Shown in pieces: positions 1 to 11,765 of a DNA stretch of 64,000 nucleotides. The stretch's first letter is position 1. Each line of letters opens with the position of its first letter. The DNA is taken from NCBI GenBank assembly GCA_949361645.1, contig OX442431.1:7126653-7190652 (forward strand). Reading direction: 5' to 3'. The translations under genes and the position numbers were made by a program. Source of the DNA: Spongilla lacustris (lineage: Eukaryota; Porifera; Demospongiae; Spongillida; Spongillidae). Under the pieces are notes generated by a model. That model was not told where the DNA came from. It saw only the letters and a program-made list of their open reading frames with translations, and made no database searches.

Positions 1-2364
1 TTACTAGATGCCCCACGGAGGGTTACTAATGAGTTCAATTTGTGACCACGGTATCAACAAACCTTGCCTGTGTCAACCTGTTGTTGATTTTCTCAAGAGA
101 TAGCTTCCAGGTTTACTTGTATAGCGCTTCGTAATCCGCCCCTTTTCTAATATTACATTTCCTGTGTACGTTATTCCTGCATGCTCACTTTGTAGTCAGA
201 ATAAGCGCTTCAACCTTTGCTTTGGAGGAATTGACACAACCTGAATACCCAACCCAAAGAAGGAAACTTTCACTATACAGTACACTGTTCCTTTAATTTT
301 ACCTCACGTGTTCACTTTCTTGATGATACACAATTGTTCTCTTGGTTACGCACCTTGGTTGGGCATATGACCATGTAACACATCCGGCTGAAAGGACCGG
401 AGTAGGTATGCATTAATAAATATGTACCTGTAATATCTGCAGTCTCACTGCAAGGTTCTGGAAGGGAGGATTATTGTTATCTCAGTCCCACCATACCATG
501 ATAACTTATCTTAGTTTTGTCATTGAGCACCCATTTTCTACTATGCGAGGATGAAAAGCATGACACAACAAAAAGGTATAGAGGTGTGTGGAGTGATGGT
601 CTTCTTTATGCTCACACAATCACACATATGCAACATTTCGATGGGTATGGTGATTTGGTATGACAAGTGTGTATGGTACTATATAAATTGTAGCTGCAGC
701 ATTACATGTCAAAAACGGGCCACCAGAAAAAATGCTTTATATTTAGGACAGCTTTGCCAACCATTCATACGGAGAACACAGATCAATTGCGTTCAGGCCT
801 CTGGCTCATTGAGGCAGATGGACGTTGCAGACAAATGTCTGTGGAGTACGATCAGGTTAGGCTGGCTGCCACGGGGATCTAAGCTACATGTAATGCTGCT
901 TCTTTGCATGTGTAGGAACCATACACACTTGTACCACATTGAAGTAGTACAGTACATGTATGCACACATTTAGCCATATTGTATACTACGCATGCATGAC
1001 ATTCAAATGTACGATCATAAATCGCGAGGGCTGTTGCTTACTTACCCCCATACTGGCTGTAACGAGGCCCTTACCCTCTTGGCTTCATAGTGTCTCATGC
1101 ATCTAACCGCGTGTAGGCAAAGCCACGAACACGTTGCTGTGCATGTACGTAGCTCTGAGGTCATATTGTCCTAAGGCGACCACGTGCACTACAGTGTGAA
1201 AACAATCATTCACTTACCTCATAGTTTCACACGTATGCTTACATTTGAATGTCATGCATGCGTAGTATACAATATGGCTAAATGTGTGCATACATGTACT
1301 GTACTGCTTTAGATTAGTCGATGTACACGTAGAGCTATGCACAAGTGTGTATGGTTCCTACACATGCAAAGAAGCAGCATTACATGTAGCTTAGATCCCC
1401 GTGGCAGCCAGCCTGACCTGATCGTACTCCACAGACATTTGTCCGCAACGTCCATCTGCCTCAATGAGCCAGTGACCTGAACGCAATTGATCTGTGTTCT
1501 CCGTATGAATGGTTGGCAAAGCTGTCCTAAATATAAAGCATTTTTTCTGGTGGCCCGTTTCGACATGTGATGCTGCAGCTACAATTTGTATGGTACCATA
1601 CACACTTGTCATACCAAATCACCATACCCATCGAAATGTTGCATATGTGTGATTGTGTGAGCATAAAGAAGACCATCACTCCACACACCTCTATACCTTT
1701 TTGTTGTGTCATGCTTTTCATCCTCGCATAGTAGAAAATGGGTGCTCAATGACAAAACTAAGATAAGTTATCATGGTATGGTGGGACTGAGATAACAATA
1801 ATCCTCCCTTCCAGAACCTTGCAGTGAGACTGCAGATATTACAGGTACATATTTATTAATGCATACCTACTCCGGTCCTTTCAGCCGGATGTGTTACATG
1901 GTCATATGCCCAACCAAGGTGCGTAACCAAGAGAACAATTGTGTATCATCAAGAAAGTGAACACGTGAGGTAAAATTAAAGGAACAGTGTACTGTATAGT
2001 GAAAGTTTCCTTCTTTGGGTTGGGTATTCAGGTTGTGTCAATTCCTCCAAAGCAAAGGTTGAAGCGCTTATTCTGACTACAAAGTGAGCATGCAGGAATA
2101 ACGTACACAGGAAATGTAATATTAGAAAAGGGGCGGATTACGAAGCGCTATACAAGTAAACCTGGAAGCTATCTCTTGAGAAAATCAACAACAGGTTGAC
2201 ACAGGCAAGGTTTGTTGATACCGTGGTCACAAATTGAATCTCATTAGTAACCCTCCGTGGGGCATCTAGTAAAAACTAACAGTTTACTCGAGGTTGCAAT
2301 GAATGTTGCGTATTTTCTCCAAGAGCGAGGTGTGAAAAATCTCCGTGTGTGAGTCGGTACTGTA
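1..2364. mobile_element. Foldback (palindromic) element A, left end outside window
   Basis: The left arm (about 1-1240) is the reverse complement of the right arm (about 1241-2364). Base 1 corresponds to base 4121 of element B, so roughly 91 bp of the outer left end lie outside the window. The right end reads GTGTGAGTCGGTACTGTA, the same end as element B. The TACAGT-type terminus and a TA at the edge resemble Tc1/mariner ends (inference). No transposase ORF is seen; the short ORFs in the arms are mirrored in all arms and look like shadows. Compared with element B, the central part equivalent to 5384-5810 is missing. Confidence 0.85.
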
Positions 2365-2916
2365 AAGCCAATCTGATTTAGGCAGCCTTTACACCATTAT
2401 TCATTGATACCGATTGCATAACACGCCACTATTCATTGACGTATTGCATAATACGCCTGTACAAAAACTGCGGGTTTGGCACCCGACCTTCCGCCAATAC
2501 GCGAAGGTCGGGCTACGCCCAACTACTACTGACCTATCTGTTTTTCCCGCTCGTTTGTCCGACAGTGTAGGCAGGCACTGCCAGGCAGAAGGACCTCGCG
2601 CTTCCAGTTGGCAAAGAAACAAATAAGACTTACATCAAAACAACATAAAGGCTCCAATAACTGCTAGCTTTCAGAAGCAGATATACACCCAAGCAACGTG
2701 TGACTGTCACGCGAAAAATTCAATTAAAATCACTAATTGCGCATGCTCGCAATCCGATTGGAACGTTCAGATTTGAACGCCACTGGCCACGATTTTGCCG
2801 AGAAATTCTCCAGACCCTGTAGCGGTGATGTAATCCACCCGCTGCTGTGGTGTGGGTCTGGGTACGAGACTACTCTATAGTATGATAAATAACAAAGAGT
2901 ATGGTAGTTGCGATGA
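2365..2916. other. Spacer between foldback element A and the receptor gene
   Basis: No gene is recognised. About 2805-2869 matches a small inverted-repeat element also found at 59456-59535; both share the core GTAGCGGTGATGTAATC and the end GTGGGTCTGGG followed by ACGAGA. Here the left terminus is degraded. Confidence 0.5.
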
Positions 2917-3894
2917 TTAAACAAATGCACTAGTACTTGTTGAAACGGAACTCGTGTACAAAGAATTGTCTGGGGACGAGGCCCTCGGCCTGCAGCGCGC
3001 TACTCGCCGAATGTCCGAGTGCAAAAAAAGCGACACGAGGAGGAAGATGGACGACACTTGTACAAGGGCCACGAAGATGGCGTCGCTGTCACTTGATACA
3101 CCGGGATGTTGCGACAGGACGATGATAATACGGACAACAAAGATCGTACATAACGCAGCAGGGTACAGTATCAATGGGAGGATCTCCCTCATAGTCTTGT
3201 ACAGATGGTTGGTCAGTAGCGAGGCCTTGTTGACTAATATCACGCGCACGCTCGCAGCGGCGAGCAGACCGAGGCTAATTGTGGTAGCCAAGATGGTGGG
3301 AATTATACCGACTGCCAATCGCATGACTGATCCGAGTGTGCTAGGGTCGCCGGAGATCCAACAGGTGGTTCCAAGCAACCCGTAAGAATTCCCGATAAAC
3401 GGTTCCCACGTGAACAAGAGAGGCACCAACATAATGATCAGAACTCCCTTAGCCTCCAGTCTGCTTTGCTGTAACCGTTTCGTGGTCGTGACGAACACGA
3501 AAACGTACATTGAAGTCCAGAAGACCACCGATACGTTGAGACATCCGCAGTACTGGGCCACGGCTCCTACCCACACACACGCTAAGTCCCAGCGTTCTTT
3601 GAGTGCAACGGGACTGGTGTCAGGTTGGTTAAGATTCACTGGTAGTACCTCCAGCCCTATCGCTATGGCGTACAGTAGTCCCGCGATCGCTAGGTACATT
3701 TTAAGCCGGTGGATGAATTGGCTGTAACTCTTCGTAGCCACGATCAGGATGATGGTGGCTGCGTTGACGAGAATGGCTACTATTGCGGACGTTAAGTAGA
3801 TAGCGACATATCTTTTCGCCTCTCCAACCGTGAGGGTAGAATTGCTGTTGCTCCCATTCACTGCGCATGCATGACCAGTTCGGTGAGACAACAA
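2917..3894 (-). CDS. Single-exon seven-transmembrane receptor (GPCR-like, cAMP-receptor/secretin-like style)
   Basis: The ORF encodes 325 residues with seven hydrophobic segments: about 29-52, 63-86, 106-132, 149-168, 188-213, 236-259 and 272-294. The N-terminus has N-glycosylation sequons (NGS, NST). The second extracellular loop has the TTCW motif typical of class B/adhesion and cAMP-receptor-like families, and the tail is Ser/Thr-rich. The expected role is a plasma-membrane receptor coupling to G proteins; the ligand cannot be told. There is no intron, unlike the other animal genes here. It sits alone between two foldback elements (1-2364 and 4029-6932). The tail overlaps a GTCCCCAG-type sequence resembling a local short transposon end, so the last residues could be transposon-derived. 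It could also be an orphan receptor with no close mammalian orthologue. Confidence 0.75.
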   Translation of the reverse strand: MLSHRTGHACAVNGSNSNSTLTVGEAKRYVAIYLTSAIVAILVNAATIILIVATKSYSQFIHRLKMYLAIAGLLYAIAIGLEVLPVNLNQPDTSPVALKERWDLACVWVGAVAQYCGCLNVSVVFWTSMYVFVFVTTTKRLQQSRLEAKGVLIIMLVPLLFTWEPFIGNSYGLLGTTCWISGDPSTLGSVMRLAVGIIPTILATTISLGLLAAASVRVILVNKASLLTNHLYKTMREILPLILYPAALCTIFVVRIIIVLSQHPGVSSDSDAIFVALVQVSSIFLLVSLFLHSDIRRVARCRPRASSPDNSLYTSSVSTSTSAFV

Positions 3895-4028
3895 TTCATG
3901 CGAATTAAGACCACACTCACCGTTCCAAAAGAGAGAGAGAGAGAGCCAAGAACCATCAGGTAGGTTCGTGATTCGCGTAGGCCGGACGGCAGTATAACGT
4001 TTTGCTGGGGGAGTGGCTTACCCCCACG
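3895..4028. promoter_or_regulatory. Upstream region of receptor gene (putative)
   Basis: 134 bp separate the receptor start codon from the terminal repeat of foldback element B. It includes a short (GA)n tract near 3930-3943. Any proximal promoter must lie here or inside the element; no TATA box is evident. Confidence 0.2.
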
Positions 4029-6932
4029 TACAGTACCGACTCACACATGGAGACTTTTCACACCTCGCTCTTGGAGAAAATACGCAACATTCATTGCAAC
4101 CTCGAGTAAACTGTTAGTTTTTACTAGATGCCCCACGGAGGGTTACTAATGAGTTCAATTTGTGACCACGGTATCAACAAACCTTGCCTGTGTCAACCTG
4201 TTGTTGATTTTCTCAAGAGATAGTTTCCAGGTTTACTTGTATAGCGCTTCGTAATCCGCCCCTTTTCTAATATTACATTTCCTGTGTACGTTATTCCTGC
4301 ATGCTCACTTTGTAGTCAGAATAAGCGCTTCAACCTTTGCTTTGGAGGAATTGACACAACCTGAATACCCAACCCAAAGAAGGAAACTTTCACTATACAG
4401 TACACTGTTCCTTTAATTTTACCTCACGTGTTCACTTTCTTGATGATACACAATTGTTCTCTTGGTTACGCACCTTGGTTGGGCATATGACCATGTAACA
4501 CATCCGGCTGAAAGGACCGGAGTAGGTATGCATTAATAAATATGTACCTGTAATATCTGCAGTCTCACTGCAAGGTTCTGGAAGGGAGGATTATTGTTAT
4601 CTCAGTCCCACCATACCATGATAACTTATCTTAGTTTTGTCATTGAGCACCCATTTTCTACTATGCGAGGATGAAAAGCATGACACAACAAAAAGGTATA
4701 GAGGTGTGTGGAGTGATGGTCTTCTTTATGCTCACACAATCACACATATGCAACATTTCGATGGGTATGGTGATTTGGTATGACAAGTGTGTATGGTACC
4801 ATACAAATTGTAGCTGCAGCATCACATGTCGAAACGGGCCACCAGAAAAAATGCTTTATATTTAGGACAGCTTTGCCAACCATTCATACGGAGAACACAG
4901 ATCAATTGCGTTCAGGTCACTGGCTCATTGAGGCAGATGGACGTTGCGGACAAATGTCTGTGGAGTACGATCAGGTCAGGCTGGCTGCCACGGGGATCTA
5001 AGCTACATGTAATGCTGCTTCTTTGCATGTGTAGGAACCATACACACTTGTGCATAGCTCTACGTGTACATCGACTAATCTAAAGCAGTACAGTACATGT
5101 ATGCACACATTTAGCCATATTGTATACTACGCATGCATGACATTCAAATGTACGATCATAAATCGCGAGGGCTGTTGCTTACTTACCCCCATACTGGCTG
5201 TAACGAGGCCCTTACCCTCTTGGCTTCATAGTGTCCCATGCATCTAACCGCGTGTAGGCAAAGCCACGAACACGTTGCTGTGCATGTACGTAGCTCTGAG
5301 GTCATATTGTCCTAAGGCGACCACGTGCACTACAGTGTGAAAACAATCATTCACTTGCCTCATAGTTTCACACGTATGCTTACAAAGTGAGGCTACTGTA
5401 CGCAGTGCGATGTAGATGATAGACTGCCTGTGTACTTTCGGCCGCTATAAATTCCAATTGAAGTGCTCATTCATTAGAATCGTGGAACTTGGAAGCACAT
5501 TCTAATGAATGAGCACTTTTATAGCGGCCAAAAGTATACAGGCAGTCTGTCATCTACATCGCAGTAGCCTCACTTTGTAAGCATACGTGTGAAACTATGA
5601 GGTAAGTGAATGATTGTTTTCACACTGTAGTGCACGTGGTCGCCTTAGGACAATATGACCTCAGAGCTACGTACATGCACAGCAACGTGTTCGTGGCTTT
5701 GCCTACACGCGGTTAGATGCATGAGACACTATGAAGCCAAGAGGATAAGGGCCTCGTTACAGCCAGTATGGGGGTAAGTAAGCAACAGCCCTCGCGATTT
5801 ATGATCGTACATTTGAATGTCATGCATGCATAGTATACAATATGGCTAAATGTGTGCATACATGTACTGTACTGCTTTAGATTAGTCGATGTACACGTAG
5901 AGCTATGCACAAGTGTGTATGGTTCCTACACATACAAAGAAGCAGCATTACATGTAGCTTAGATCCCCGTGGCAGCCAGCCTGACCTGATCGTACTCCAC
6001 AGACATTTGTCCGCAACGTCCATCTGCCTCAATGAGCCAGAGACCTGAACGCAATTGATCTGTGTTCTCTGTATGAATGGTTGGCAAAGCTGTCCTAAAT
6101 ATAAAGCATTTTTTCTGGTGGCCCGTTTCGACATGTGATGCTGCAGCTACAATTTGTATGGTACCATACACACTTGTCATACCAAATCACCATACCCATC
6201 GAAATGTTGCATATGTGTGATTGTGTGAGCATAAAGAAGACCATCACTCCACACACCTCTATACCTTTTTGTTGTGTCATGCTTTTCATCCTCGCATAGT
6301 AGAAAATGGGTGCTCAATGACAAAACTAAGATAAGTTATCATGGTATGGTGGGACTGAGATAACAATAATCCTCCCTTCCAGAACCTTGCAGTGAGACTG
6401 CAGATATTACAGGTACATATCTATTAATGCATACCTACTCCGGTCCTTTCAGCCGGATGTGTTACATGGTCATATGCCCAACCAAGGTGCGTAACCAAGA
6501 GAACAATTGTGTATCATCAAGAAAGTGAACACGTGAGGTAAAATTAAAGGAACAGTGTACTGTATAGTGAAAGTTTCCTTCTTTGGGTTGGGTATTCAGG
6601 TTGTGTCAATTCCTTCAAAGCAAAGGTTGAAGCGCTTGTTCTGACTACAAAGTGAGCATGCAGGAATAACGTACACAGGAAATGTAATATTAGAAAAGGG
6701 GCGGATTACGAAGCGCTATACAAGTAAACCTGGAAACTATCTCTTGAGAAAATCAACAACAGGTTGACACAGGCAAGGTTTGTTGATACCGTGGTCACAA
6801 ATTGAATCTCATTAGTAACCCTCCGTGGGGCATCTAGTAAAAACTAACAGTTTACTCGAGGTTGCAATGAATGTTGCGTATTTTCTCCAAGAGCGAGGTG
6901 TGAAAAGTCTCCATGTGTGAGTCGGTACTGTA
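4029..6932. mobile_element. Foldback (palindromic) element B, complete, about 2.9 kb
   Basis: The left arm 4029-5489 is the near-perfect reverse complement of the right arm to 6932. The unpaired loop near 5490-5507 is only about 18 bp. Both ends read TACAGTACCGACTCACAC, beginning and ending in TA, which suits a TA-target (Tc1/mariner-like) element. No coding region longer than shadow ORFs is present, so it would be non-autonomous. Mismatches between arms are few and scattered. Confidence 0.88.
5384..5580. repeat. Centre of palindrome B (hairpin apex)
   Basis: Left-arm sequence containing TGAGGCTACTGTACG and CATTCATTAGAAT is mirrored around 5490-5507. The left arm carries a few extra bases compared with the right arm, so the apex is slightly imperfect. 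This segment is absent from element A. Confidence 0.7.
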
Positions 6933-8134
6933 TCTTTTTCTCGCGGTACAATGAATAAATTATCATGTGCTAGTCATGTGATAGGCGCCGCAGAAGAGGG
7001 GCGTTACGTATGGCTTCTGAAGTTGACAAGCCTGCAGTTACCAGCATTGCTTTAGCACTATTAAACTATGAACCTTGGAATACTACCTGCACCATATCAC
7101 AGCAGATGGCAGTATATGTAGAATAAGACACTTTCATCTGCTAATCACATCCAATCTTGAAAGCAATTTCTTTTAAACAGTTAACGGAAGGTGAGGGGAT
7201 CCCTAAACAAAGTAGTAGTGGAGGAAAGGAGGTATTAGTAGTGAAGGAACAAATTATAGTGCTCAAACCATAATGCCCTTACAATGGCTCCAAAAAGACC
7301 ACCGTGATATTTAATGCCCGCCTGACACGCCTTTCATAAAACTGCTCTGGATCACCAGCTACCAATATTGGTTTATCAGGATCAACCTAAGCACAGCACA
7401 CACACCCCCAGCTGCACATGTCATACCAAGAATCTTCATCACAACTATCCTCACAGGATTCAAAGCCCTCATCTCTTGACTGTTCAAAGATACTCATACA
7501 CCAGGCTAATTCATCAAAGCCAGTAGCAAAGGCATCAGGATTGGGGTTAATAGATGGAGAAGGAAGTGAAGGAGGGGAAGGGCCAAAGAAGAGAAGGGGG
7601 GAAGAGGAAAAGGAGAGGGGATTGAGAAGGGAAGGGAGGAGAGGAGAAGAGAGAAGAGAAGGGGAGAGGAGAGAGGAGGGAAAGGAAAAGAGAAGGGGAG
7701 AGGAGGGGAAGGAGAAGCAAGCACAGGTAACATAGATAAGCAGTACACCCCTTGGCAACATATCCGTGGGACATGCATAGTGCACACAAACATACACATA
7801 CACCCACCAGCTTGCCTCTTTTCCATCTCCACCTACTAGGAAAAGCTCACATCTGGCAGATACACACATTTGAATGAATGCAACATACCTTCCTCAGAGC
7901 ATGTCAATTAAGAACAAAGCTGTCCTGTAGGCTACCGTACGGGCAGAGCAAATTTAAAATCATTAATTATTCACGCACATAGTATATGTTGTGGGCGTTA
8001 TTCGTTTCCTGCTATCTCGCGGACGACTCGCAAGAACGCATGCACACGATATACGGGTCCCTTGCGCCGTTGCGCGTGAATAAAACTTGCCAGTTGGACA
8101 TATTGCACCCAAACGGTATACATTACAAACACTC
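6933..8134. other. Gene-poor region with a purine-rich tract
   Basis: No gene is recognised. 7560-7720 is a strongly purine-rich (G/A) tract on the plus strand. The minus-strand frame just beside it (about 7418-7553) reads as an acidic Cys/Asp/Glu-rich peptide (for example SRDEGFESCEDSCDEDSWYD). That could be an exon, but I see no convincing upstream splice acceptor. Confidence 0.3.
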
Positions 8135-8389
8135 CTACCTCATAGGATTTCTTTTCCTGTGTCTGTTTATCCTTGAGATATCTCTCTTGGCCTTTTTTTT
8201 TGCCTTTTGTTTGGAGGCTAAAATCATGATCAGTTCTCGATTTTGACCGTAGTAGGCCTTCGACTCTAGCTCCTTCTTACTTTCCGGATCAAGCCAGTAT
8301 AGGGCCTCCTTGCTGCCCTTCTTACTCCCAGGATCGGCTTTGTCGCAAGTCTTCTTTTTTTTTTTTATGCGCTTCTTGAAAACTGGCAC
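8135..8389 (-). CDS. Lys-rich hypothetical protein or terminal exon, 84 residues
   Basis: I do not recognise this ORF. It is dominated by Lys/Arg clusters (KKRIKKKKK near the start, KQKAKKKAKRD and RHRKRN near the end), which could be nuclear-localisation or nucleic-acid-binding segments. The biased composition and a run of T/A at 8350-8367 mean it may be chance. The start is the first ATG; the real 5' end could lie in an upstream exon. No neighbouring gene explains it. Confidence 0.22.
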   Translation of the reverse strand: MPVFKKRIKKKKKTCDKADPGSKKGSKEALYWLDPESKKELESKAYYGQNRELIMILASKQKAKKKAKRDISRINRHRKRNPMR

Positions 8390-8765
8390 GCTCCTCGCAC
8401 GGCTGTTTGCGGCTGGACACTATATAGGTTGATAATTAGACAATACGGTATACGCCCCAAAAGCTGTAATGTTCGTACCTCATTAACAAAGTCGTTTTTA
8501 GCGAGCCATATACCACACATGCTGTAAGTTGTTCCGTTGAAACAAATAGCTCCCGCACACACCCTACCAATCTAGTCAACAAAGTTATCAACGCGCAAGA
8601 GCACTTCATTTGACTAATAGTTATGCGCAGGCCGTTTTTACGCGCATGTAACTTTGGAGGGTCTACTTCCAGCTCGTTGTACGGCCGAACCAACCCACTA
8701 AACAGGTCGGTAAGCAAGAACACTCAACAACACACCTGGGAGAGCATATATATGATGTTCAGAAC

Positions 8766-9757
8766 TAGCCACCTTTTTTTTTTACCACTAAACCGGGCAT
8801 CAGTATTTTATGAATAATTGGTGTGGAGCACCACATGCCGAAAGGCAAAGAGCGTTGCAGTGTGTAGCTGGTTCTTGGTGGAGGCTAGGGAAATAAAATC
8901 AAGGAGTTCATATACCTGCCAAGAGTTTGCAGGTCATTTGTACACTGTCTTTGCTATTAACACCAGCAATGACAGATCTAGCAGAGAACATCTTGTGCTG
9001 GAAGCACAATATCAGCAGCACACCATTTACAAGTATAGTCCCTTTTAATTTTGAAGCAGCTACAATGTCTCATAATCCTGAGGGGTTTACAGCTCCTGTG
9101 TAGGGCACTGATGTGCAAGGTTAAAGGTGTTCAGTTGCAGTGGGGTTATATGTTCATGCTACTTCATAGACACTCCACTACCTGCAACACAGCTAAAGGC
9201 AGCACCACAACTGATCCACACACTTATTAATGAGATAGCACCTGAGTGTATGAAGGATATTAAGTATGGCGCACACCAGTGCAATAAAGCCTGAAGTGAG
9301 ATGACATCTTGTCTGCCCCAAAGGTTGGCATTAACATGCTTTCAGCTAATTAAAATTCACTGTTTTTTTATTAGTTTTTTTGTTTTGTTTTTTTATGAGA
9401 CCTTACATTTATGCCATATCACCCAGGCCTACCAGGACAGCAAGTTGCAGAACAGAAAAACGTGCCACGGGCAAGGAAATTAAAGTGCTTTGGCCTCCTG
9501 CATGGGAAAACAGCTGGAGCCGAATCCATACATGCCAGGTTCAAAGGACGCACCATTCAACAGACGTACCATGGCCCCCTTATTCAGTACCAGACAAAGT
9601 TTAGCAATTGGTAGAGCATCTACCCTCCGTGGCTCCACAAAATGTGGCAGCGACCCTCCTCCCAACTGGACCCAAGCGAATTCAGCAATGACCATATCGC
9701 TTTTCACGCGTAACTTTGGTACTACATATCACTAACCAAAAAAAAGGTGGCTATTAG
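8766..9757. mobile_element. Possible small DNA transposon with 16-bp terminal inverted repeats
   Basis: TAGCCACCTTTTTTTT at 8766 is mirrored by AAAAAAAAGGTGGCTA ending at 9757. A TA could be the duplicated target. The interior has only short ORFs and no recognised transposase. The T/A runs make the match less decisive than the other elements here. Confidence 0.35.
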
Positions 9758-11765
9758 CACATACCATTATCAGCTTGTACCTTCTAGCTACTTCAAGATT
9801 CAGCTTTGATTTCGACTTTCTATGGGTTGGTTACGTAGATAACTCACTTCCAACAGGAGAGGTACATCGCGGGTTACCCGCTTTTACGAGCTATAACGCA
9901 GAGTGGCAACGAACCTGTAGCATGAGGTAAGCACTGTAAATAGAAAAACGATGCTGGCTTTATTTCGTGGTTTCAAACGGCGACAATAACCAATCTGTTT
10001 TGTGCTGGCTCACGTTTTTGTTCTGCTATGTGGTTGCCATGGGCGTTGCTAAGGCACGACGTAATCATTTCAATATTCCGGATAAATAACCTAGTGTCCA
10101 CAAAATGTATGGCCGCAAACAACCGTGCCTCACATTCATTATCTTGCGACTCGTCAGCACAACCAGTACTGTCATCCTTTAACTTGGCAATCTTCTTAGC
10201 ACGATTCCTTTCTCTTTAAAAGAAAACAAACCAGGCACGTCTATGAAGCATTTGGGAGAAACGTGACTAAAATAACGTCTTCAACCAAAAGCAATCGTAA
10301 CTTTTATGTCTTCCCCGGGCCGATAAACTCTGTTGTGGGTTTATATTGCTAACCAAACTAAGTTGTACATGTAAAGATCAAAATTGTGTCAAGCATCACT
10401 TCCCTTATGAAAATAATAAAATAAATCCAACTCGGCAGTAAGTTTCAAACTTGTTGGTTCTAGTGCTTCCGCATAACCGCTAACATTATGCTTCAATCCT
10501 GGTATAGGTAAACATGCACAACAGCTATTCACCCGAGGCGCTCTTGTCCTTCCAGGAAATACAGACATTTACAGACAATTCAACAGATGGGCCGGTTAAC
10601 GTTCTCATGGATTTCTGTGTGTACACCATTGCTGTGGGACATTTAATATATACTATATAGTTTGTCATGTCCAGTCCCCAAAATGGTCGTCGTCGTCAAG
10701 AGTTACTGTTAGGATCCCAGGACTGAACGGTTTTACGAATGGCAATAGTACCAATCACTTCAAAATATATCCATATGTTATCCCGAAAGGTATATCACAT
10801 CGAGAATGAAACTACAGCGCCAATATTTAGCATGCAGCACACACTTTATAAAATAGTGCATGCTGAGAAATGTGTCTAAATTAATATAGGCTTATGCCCT
10901 TATTTCCATGCTTTTTACACTACCAGCCCTTTTAATGCCACCAACTTTCTCGTAGAGAATGTTCTTTACTTACTTGTTACAATACTAGAACCCATGCAGG
11001 CCTAGAATACAAAATCAATTTAAAACATACCCACCCCTTCATATGATAGCTGAACAGGTTTCTTGGTGAGACAACTGAAGCCAATTTCATGAACAACTTG
11101 CAAACGGATAGATGATTAAGCCAAGCAATGATTGGCTAACTGAAGTGGGTTTGTCCATAGGGGGCAGGAGCATAGAAGGCAGAGTTCAAGAAATCAAGTA
11201 GTTGCATGGGATGGGCAACCAAACTACTTTCTTCCATATGATCACCGGCTGTCAGTCTCTTCTTCCTGCACATAGTCTCCCAGGCATTACTCCATGCACT
11301 CATATAGTTCCTTGAGTCTTTTCACTTATTTACTTCAGTTATCTTACAGTCCTCATATTTTTCCCCCCGAAGTTTGAAATGCACCTAACAGCCTTGGCAG
11401 GCTGTCCAAATATACACTACACAGGTTTGAATTAGCTCATTAAATTTCCTAACATTCCAAGGTTTCCATGGCATCCATCACGTTGTAATAAAAGAAAGTG
11501 ATGCCTCGATGGACACTGAATAACTTCTGAAAGAATACCATCTCCATAACAAATAGTTTGCCAGAGACTCTTAGAAGCTATTGCTACAGTAATAGGTAGA
11601 GAATGACATTTCCTTGAATACATTGCTCTTATACCAATCATACTATTTTCAACCAGCTTTTAAAAAAATGATACTATTATAATCATGGTACAACCAAAGT
11701 GGGGCTGGAAAAAAAACAGTATATGCCCAATGGAGTCCATGGACACAAATGGTTCAAAAAATAAT
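9758..11765. other. Region without recognised genes
   Basis: AT-rich intergenic sequence; only short unconvincing ORFs on either strand. It contains the 3' flank of Gss-like copy 1, which does not resemble the 3' flanks of copies 2 and 3. Confidence 0.4.

Noticed and set aside
551..973. ORF in the foldback arm (MKSMTQQKGIEVCG...), repeated in all four arms
   Set aside because: It exists only as part of the arm sequence, differs by frameshift between arms and has no recognisable domain; conservation follows from recent duplication.
2401..2626. Overlapping 70-73 residue ORFs on both strands
   Set aside because: No recognisable features; probably chance in the spacer next to element A.
7387..7869. 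160-residue minus-strand ORF
   Set aside because: Most of it is the purine/pyrimidine tract; only the last third looks coding and it has no clear acceptor.
9600..9660. tRNA-like A-box (TAGCAATTGGTAGAGC)
   Set aside because: No B-box and no cloverleaf could be drawn.
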